Positions 23,082-27,111 of a stretch of 27,111 nucleotides of DNA are shown here, piece after piece. The notes beneath the pieces were generated by a model. The model saw only the letters and a program-made list of their open reading frames with translations. It was not told the DNA's origin and searched no databases. The position numbers were made by a program, and so were the translations under genes. The first letter of the stretch is position 1. Every line of letters begins with the position of its first letter. The DNA lies in NCBI GenBank assembly GCA_045534445.1, contig JAZSJQ010000079.1:1-27111 (forward strand), given 5' to 3'. Source of the stretch: JAISGQ01 sp045534445 (GTDB taxonomy: Bacteria > Bacillota > Clostridia > Oscillospirales > Acutalibacteraceae).

Positions 23082-23235
23082 CCGAAAATGCAAAACCGCC
23101 CTCTGCGGTAAGGGCGGTTTTGCATTTGTGGATGGGGAACGATATTTAAAAAGGCATAATCAAAATTCATGACCGAGAAACACTTTCGAATGCCTCTGAG
23201 TCGCACCGCTCAATGCATTCATTTCCTCGGCTTTG
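23082..23235 (-). ncRNA. Candidate independent structured RNA, about 150 nt, own promoter and terminator
   Basis: Inside the 457-bp gap 23006-23462, the minus strand has a promoter (23241-23269), a predicted start near 23235 and an intrinsic terminator (23086-23127). The 5' half folds into nested stems: 23158-23164 with 23232-23238 (AATCAAA/TTTGATT, 7 bp, its outer bases lying near or before the predicted start) and 23173-23180 with 23223-23230 (CCGAGGAA/TTTCTCGG, one G-U). Inside these are 23188-23193 with 23215-23220 (GAATGC/GCATTC) and 23197-23200 with 23209-23212 (TGAG/CTCA), closing an 8-nt loop CGGTGCGA. The only open frame inside is 20 codons (23222 to 23160), with its ATG too close to the GAGG to be convincing. 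I cannot match it to a named RNA family. A structured small RNA is the best reading. Confidence 0.55.
23086..23127. terminator. Long GC-rich terminator hairpin
   Basis: A 17-bp perfect stem: AAATGCAAAACCGCCCT (23086-23102) with AGGGCGGTTTTGCATTT (23111-23127), 8-nt loop. The core CCGCCCT/AGGGCGG is followed by TTTTGCATTTT on the minus strand, the direction of the candidate RNA from 23235. No plus-strand gene would need it, which supports a minus-strand transcript ending here. Confidence 0.82.
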
Positions 23236-23240
23236 ATTGA

Positions 23241-23269
23241 ATGATACCATATTAGTTATATGTTGTCAA
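23241..23269 (-). promoter_or_regulatory. Near-consensus sigma-A promoter of the candidate RNA
   Basis: On the minus strand, perfect TTGACA (23269-23264), 17-bp spacer, TATCAT (23246-23241). There is no protein gene between it and the terminator at 23086-23127, so its product is a short RNA. Confidence 0.78.
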
Positions 23270-23286
23270 TGGATTTGCGAAAAAAA

Positions 23287-23300
23287 GTTAAACGTTTCAC
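23287..23300. promoter_or_regulatory. LacI-type pseudo-palindrome
   Basis: GTTAAACGTTTCAC is symmetric at 12 of 14 positions about a central CG (core AAACGTTT), resembling LacI/GalR-family operators. It lies 18 bp upstream of the -35 of the candidate RNA promoter and about 80 bp upstream of the -10 of the divergent lipoprotein promoter. No LacI-family gene is in the window. The AT-rich tract from about 23280 to 23400 otherwise holds no gene. Confidence 0.35.
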
Positions 23301-23381
23301 GTAATTTTTTTCACACTGCCTCAGGATATGCAATATTATATAAAAAAATTAAAAGAAAATATATAATTTCGGAAAATTATA

Positions 23382-23390
23382 TGATATAAT
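23382..23390 (+). promoter_or_regulatory. Extended -10 promoter of the lipoprotein-two-component operon
   Basis: TGATATAAT (TGn plus a perfect TATAAT at 23385-23390) lies 72 bp before the ATG at 23463, within a very AT-rich tract. No good -35 hexamer is seen at 17 bp, consistent with an extended -10 promoter. Confidence 0.55.
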
Positions 23391-23462
23391 TACATTGTAT
23401 GACCTTATCTGAACACTTCGCCGCGGAATGTGTTTTCCGCCGGGCGCGGAAGGATATCATTT

Positions 23463-24926
23463 ATGAAAAACAAGCTTTTTGTATTGGCACTTGCTGTGAT
23501 CATGCTCTTTTCCATGACAGGCTGCAGTGCCGCACCTTTTGATTCCGAAAATATGCTGCGTCCGCCCAAGACTTCAGGCGCGGATATGGATATCTGTGAG
23601 GCTCTCGCCTCTCACCTCGGTCGTCAGCCCCTTTTCCGCTATCCCAGAAGCGGCGAACACCGCTCAGCAATAACCATGATGGATCTTGACAATGACAAGA
23701 CCGATGAGGCCATTGTTTTTTATGTCGCCTCCTCCGAAAACCCCCTCGCAAGCATTGCCGTCCTGGACTACATGGGCGGACGCTGGAAGGTTGCCGCCAC
23801 CGCCGAAGGGCTTGCAGGCAACGTCAACACTCTTCTTTTCGGCAATCTTATCCCCGACCGTCAGGGAACCGAGATAATCGTCGGTTGGTCTGTAGGCTCC
23901 GGCAGCGGTCTTCTCACCGTATACTCCTATTCAAAGAACAGATTTGAGACCGTTATAATCGAGGAAACAGGCGGCACTGAAACTCAGTCGGTTTCGGGCT
24001 ATACGGGTGTTGCGGTATGTGATATGGACGGCGACGGCACAGATGAGATTATGACCGCCTCACTCAACACTGTAAACGGCACCTCCCTTGTCAGAATGCT
24101 CAAGTATATGTCGGGCGAGGGCGCAGAGCGCCTTTTCTCCGCAGGAATATGCAGTCTTGACGGCAGTGTTTCCCGCTATTCAAAAATAACCGTCGGAATG
24201 CTTGCCGACACTACTCAGGCTCTTATTATCGACAGCTACAAGGGTTCGGACACCATCTGCACCGAGGCTGTGTGCTGGGATAAGCTGAATGTGGGACTCT
24301 CAGCGCCCTTCAACAGTGCTGAAACAGGCATGGTATCAGGCACCGACCGCGCTGCAATAATCGATTCCTTTGATGCGGATATGGACGGTCTTACCGAGAT
24401 ACCAATGCACACTCTTCTCCCCTGCTACAGCGAAAACTCCGAGCAGAAGTTTTACAGGACATCGTGGTTTTCCTATGATTTCCAGACCGCCTCCATGTCC
24501 TCTCAGAGTGAACTTGACACCATTCTGAATACTGCAGACGGTTACTATATGTTCCTGCCTCCTTCATGGCCTTCGGATATTACCGTCCGCTATGACCAGA
24601 ACTACCGCACCCTTACATTCTGCACCTCTGAAGTCTCCTATGAGACCATTACCGTTTCAGCTTCAGACCTTACGGGAAGCGAAAAGGTGCTTTCCGTCGA
24701 TCACGAAAATGACAGCGCTCAGATCGAGCGCAGGATCGAAAGCTTCGGCTCCGAGCTTTTCAGGCTCCGTGCCGTTGAAGCCGAGGACAGAGCGCTTATT
24801 CCTTCCTACAGCTATCAGATCCTCCGCGAGGAAAACAACACAATATGGGCTGTTCAGCTTTGTACTCTCGGTGAAGAGTACGGCATGACATACAATGTTA
24901 TAAAGGCCTGCTTCTATCTGCTTTAA
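23463..24926 (+). CDS. Lipoprotein with FG-GAP/VCBS-like repeats
   Basis: This 487-aa exported lipoprotein has the signal peptide MKNKLFVLALAVIMLFSMTG followed by Cys21. The mature part shows at least three Asp-rich calcium-loop-like motifs typical of FG-GAP/VCBS beta-propeller repeats: MDLDNDKTDEAIVFY (about residue 75), CDMDGDGTDEIMTAS (about 192) and FDADMDGLTEIPMH (about 301). The C-terminal third has no recognised motif. The start is the ATG at 23463 with AAGGA 8 nt upstream; a longer frame from 23430 is not supported and would bury the signal peptide. It is directly upstream of a response regulator and a histidine kinase (25-bp and 28-bp gaps) in one apparent operon, so it could be an accessory sensor or an output of that system; this is inference. 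Confidence 0.85.
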   Translation: MKNKLFVLALAVIMLFSMTGCSAAPFDSENMLRPPKTSGADMDICEALASHLGRQPLFRYPRSGEHRSAITMMDLDNDKTDEAIVFYVASSENPLASIAVLDYMGGRWKVAATAEGLAGNVNTLLFGNLIPDRQGTEIIVGWSVGSGSGLLTVYSYSKNRFETVIIEETGGTETQSVSGYTGVAVCDMDGDGTDEIMTASLNTVNGTSLVRMLKYMSGEGAERLFSAGICSLDGSVSRYSKITVGMLADTTQALIIDSYKGSDTICTEAVCWDKLNVGLSAPFNSAETGMVSGTDRAAIIDSFDADMDGLTEIPMHTLLPCYSENSEQKFYRTSWFSYDFQTASMSSQSELDTILNTADGYYMFLPPSWPSDITVRYDQNYRTLTFCTSEVSYETITVSASDLTGSEKVLSVDHENDSAQIERRIESFGSELFRLRAVEAEDRALIPSYSYQILREENNTIWAVQLCTLGEEYGMTYNVIKACFYLL

Positions 24927-24951
24927 TATTGGATTTTGGAGATGATACTTT

Positions 24952-25653
24952 ATGAAAAAGATACTTGTTGCCGAAGATGAAGATGCTATCCGCGAGTTTG
25001 TTGTCATCAACCTGCAGCGCTCCGGCTATGATGTTACAGAAGCAAACTGCGGTGAAAAAGCTCTCGAATACTACTACGCTGATCCCAAGGGCTATGATGT
25101 GGTCCTTCTTGACATTATGATGCCCGGTATTGACGGCGTTTCCGTATGCCGCGAGATCCGCCGCGACAACAGCACCATAGGCATTATCCTTCTCACCGCA
25201 AAGACCCAGGAAATGGATAAGGTGGGCGGTCTTATGATGGGTGCTGACGATTATGTAACAAAACCCTTCTCTCCCAGCGAGCTTGTTGCCCGTGTTGATG
25301 CCCTTTACAGACGCGTTGCTCTCGCAGAGCTGCGTCAGGGCAATAATTTCAACGAGGAGATAAAGTCCGGTGAATTTGTGCTCAATCTCAGAAACCGCAC
25401 CCTTACAAAGTCCGGAAAGCCCATCGATCTCACTCAGGTCGAGTTCCAGATCATGGAGTATTTCTTCTCAAATCCCGGCGCCGCTCTCGGCAGAATGGAA
25501 ATTCTCTCCCATGTTTGGGGCGAGGGCTACTATGGCGAGGATAAGATCGTCGATGTAAATATCCGCCGTCTCAGAATGAAGATTGAGGACGATGCTTCAA
25601 ACCCCACCCATATCGTAACCGTATGGGGTCTGGGCTATAAATGGGATGTCTGA
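24952..25653 (+). CDS. OmpR/PhoB-family response regulator
   Basis: This 233-aa two-component DNA-binding regulator has an N-terminal receiver domain with the acidic pair Glu8-Asp9, phospho-acceptor Asp54 (VVLLDIMMPGIDG), conserved Thr82 (LLTAKT) and Lys104 (DDYVTKPF). The C-terminal winged helix (about 135-233) contains LTQVEFQIMEYFFSNPG, LSHVWGEGYYGEDKIVDVNIRRLRMKIE and the closing IVTVWGLGYKW. All key residues are present. TTGGAGATG precedes the start. The partner kinase follows 28 bp downstream. Nothing in the window shows the target genes. Confidence 0.96.
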   Translation: MKKILVAEDEDAIREFVVINLQRSGYDVTEANCGEKALEYYYADPKGYDVVLLDIMMPGIDGVSVCREIRRDNSTIGIILLTAKTQEMDKVGGLMMGADDYVTKPFSPSELVARVDALYRRVALAELRQGNNFNEEIKSGEFVLNLRNRTLTKSGKPIDLTQVEFQIMEYFFSNPGAALGRMEILSHVWGEGYYGEDKIVDVNIRRLRMKIEDDASNPTHIVTVWGLGYKWDV

Positions 25654-25681
25654 GCAATCTTATGTATAAAAGGGAAAGGAG

Positions 25682-27111
25682 ATGATGTATCCTGTGGCAA
25701 AGCTTAAAATGCTGCATAAGGTCATAGGCAATGCCGACCGAGCAGACCCGAAGGAAATTATCAGCATGGTCCGCAAGCGCAGTGTTATGCGCCGCTGGCT
25801 CCTTTCATCCTTTTCCATTATAGTTGTCATGCTTGTAATTGCTGTCACACTCGCCTCAATGCTTATAAAGGACAACTATTATAATCAGGCTCTTCAGCTT
25901 GTTGAAAACAGAGTTGGTATAAACGCCACCTATTTTACCTCAACCTCGGGTGTGACAGGTACATCGGACTTCGTAAACGCCGCTCAGAGCTATGTTGAGC
26001 AGTTTGACAGCCGCGAGACCATGGAGCTTCAGTTCATCGACAGAAACGGAAATGTTCAGGTCACCTCCACGGGCTTTGAGCCGGGCAATGAATCCATGCC
26101 TGACTATGAAAAGGCTCTTGCATCAGAAAACGGGCAAGGCGTCTGGAAAGGCAGAAACTCACTCGGAGAAAAGGTGCTTGCCGTCTCCCATGTGCTCACA
26201 CTCTCAAACGGCAAGGAGATCGGTGCAATGCGCATTGTGGTCTCCCTTTCGCTGGTGGATCGCTCAATTTTCTATATCGTATCCATTCTGGTCATCTGCT
26301 GTCTGCTTATCGTTTTCCTCGTTCTTATTTCAAGCTTCTATTTCTTCCGCTCCATAGTTCGTCCTGTAAAGAGCATTACAGCCAGCGCAAATGAAATTGC
26401 CGAAGGCGATTTTACCACAAGGCTCAAAAAGGACAAGGAGGACGAGATAGGTGACCTTGTCGATGCAGTCAACTCAATGGCTGCTGCCCTTGCGGCAAAC
26501 GAAAATCTTAAAAATGACTTTATTTCTTCCGTATCCCATGAGCTTCGTACTCCCCTTACAGCCATAAAGGGCTGGGGAGAGACCCTGCGCGCCTGCGGTC
26601 CCGAAGATCGCGAGCTTTTCAGCAAGGGTATGGACACAATAACGAGAGAAGCAAGCCGACTCGGTATTCTGGTCGAGGATCTTCTGGACTTTTCAAGGCT
26701 TCAGCGCGGTGCCATGTCCATGAGCTTTGAAAAGCTTGACATTCTTGCGGAAATCGGCGAGGCTGTGTACTTCTTCTCCGACCGCGCCGCTCAGGAGGAA
26801 AAGACTCTCACCTTCTTTGAGGCCGAAAACCTCCCACCTGTAATGGGCGACAAAAACCGTCTGCGACAGGTATTCACAAACCTTATCGATAATGCCATGA
26901 AATACAGCGAGGCAGGAAGCGAAATACACGTAACTGCTGCCTGCACAGGCGATGAAATAAAGGTCATGGTGCGAGATTACGGCTGCGGCATAGCATCGGA
27001 AGACCTGCCGAAGATAACCCAGAAGTTCTACAAGGCGAACAACACACGCCGAGGTTTTGGAATAGGTCTGGGAGTTGCGGAAGAAATAATCGCACAGCAC
27101 AACGGCAGAAT
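25682..27111 (+). CDS. Sensor histidine kinase, 3' end outside the window
   Basis: The frame is open from 25682 to the window end (at least 476 aa). Transmembrane helix 1 lies at about 40-63, an extracellular sensor region of about 130 residues at 64-196, and helix 2 at about 197-222. A HAMP domain follows (about 223-275, with RPVKSITASANEIAEGDF). The HisKA motif SVSHELRTPLTAIKGW has phospho-acceptor His286. HATPase boxes are RQVFTNLIDNAMKYS (N), DYGCGIA (G1) and RRGFGIGLGVAEEI (G2), so it is an intact class I kinase up to the cut. Two adjacent ATGs (25682 and 25685) sit only 0-3 nt after GGAG, and GTG at 25694 is another option, so the exact start is uncertain. Confidence 0.93.
   Translation, partial: MMYPVAKLKMLHKVIGNADRADPKEIISMVRKRSVMRRWLLSSFSIIVVMLVIAVTLASMLIKDNYYNQALQLVENRVGINATYFTSTSGVTGTSDFVNAAQSYVEQFDSRETMELQFIDRNGNVQVTSTGFEPGNESMPDYEKALASENGQGVWKGRNSLGEKVLAVSHVLTLSNGKEIGAMRIVVSLSLVDRSIFYIVSILVICCLLIVFLVLISSFYFFRSIVRPVKSITASANEIAEGDFTTRLKKDKEDEIGDLVDAVNSMAAALAANENLKNDFISSVSHELRTPLTAIKGWGETLRACGPEDRELFSKGMDTITREASRLGILVEDLLDFSRLQRGAMSMSFEKLDILAEIGEAVYFFSDRAAQEEKTLTFFEAENLPPVMGDKNRLRQVFTNLIDNAMKYSEAGSEIHVTAACTGDEIKVMVRDYGCGIASEDLPKITQKFYKANNTRRGFGIGLGVAEEIIAQHNGR

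Noticed and set aside
23158..23238. Matching the structured RNA to 6S, SRP RNA, tmRNA or RNase P RNA
   Set aside because: Length and stem order do not fit, and none of the diagnostic sequences of those RNAs is present.

Overview
The window looks like a chromosomal segment of a Gram-positive anaerobe of class Clostridia, probably Oscillospiraceae/Ruminococcus-like. The evidence is the Firmicutes-type rimP-nusA-ylxR-ylxQ-infB-rbfA cluster, strong AGGAGG-type ribosome binding sites, sigma-A promoters with 17-bp spacers, a CDP-glycerol transferase of the teichoic-acid type, YitT and CPBP membrane proteins, and two intergenic palindromic elements of a kind I associate with this group. I see no insertion sequence, prophage, CRISPR array, rRNA or tRNA. 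The species assignment is inference.

Layout. (1) 1-3802, plus strand: a perfect 44-base hairpin at the window edge, an unrecognised 200-aa protein, then two exported proteins, a CapA-type phosphoesterase and an SH3 plus serine beta-lactamase-like hydrolase. A hairpin at 3841 closes this block. (2) 3995-6090, minus strand: cca tRNA nucleotidyltransferase followed by a CPBP intramembrane protease. (3) 6284-14364, minus strand: a nine-gene translation/transcription operon (rimP, nusA, ylxR/rnpM, ylxQ, infB, rbfA, nrnA-like, truB, ribF). It has a clear promoter at 14440-14468, a leader hairpin, and a terminator at 6166-6187 behind a dispersed repeat. (4) 14483-14944: a small four-helix membrane protein with its own promoter. 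(5) 15078-19684, minus strand: an envelope operon of a lipoprotein, a membrane-anchored NAGPA-domain protein, a divergent Lgt homologue and a CDP-glycerol glycerophosphotransferase carrying an extra half-module. (6) 19853-21889, plus strand: a YitT-family membrane protein and a DUF362 ferredoxin-like protein, divergently transcribed from block 5 through back-to-back promoters. (7) 21962-23005, minus strand: a single-pass membrane protein with an acidic, repeat-ended extracellular part. (8) 23463-27111, plus strand: a lipoprotein with FG-GAP/VCBS-like motifs, an OmpR-type response regulator and a sensor histidine kinase that runs off the window.

The best candidate for something undescribed is in the 457-bp gap 23006-23462. 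On the minus strand it holds a near-consensus sigma-A promoter (TTGACA-17-TATCAT), about 80 nt of sequence folding into four nested stems, and an intrinsic terminator. The next gene's own promoter lies beyond that terminator. Together these describe an independent structured RNA of about 150 nt with no convincing coding capacity. A LacI-type pseudo-palindrome sits just upstream of its promoter. Other points of interest are the partial second module in the glycerophosphotransferase, an Lgt homologue lacking residues expected to be catalytic, and a lipoprotein joined to a two-component system.

Several gene starts were moved from the longest open frame to an internal ATG or GTG with a good ribosome binding site (ylxR, ylxQ, rimP, nrnA, the CPBP protease, the NAGPA protein). 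All family names rest on motif reading by eye; no database search was run.
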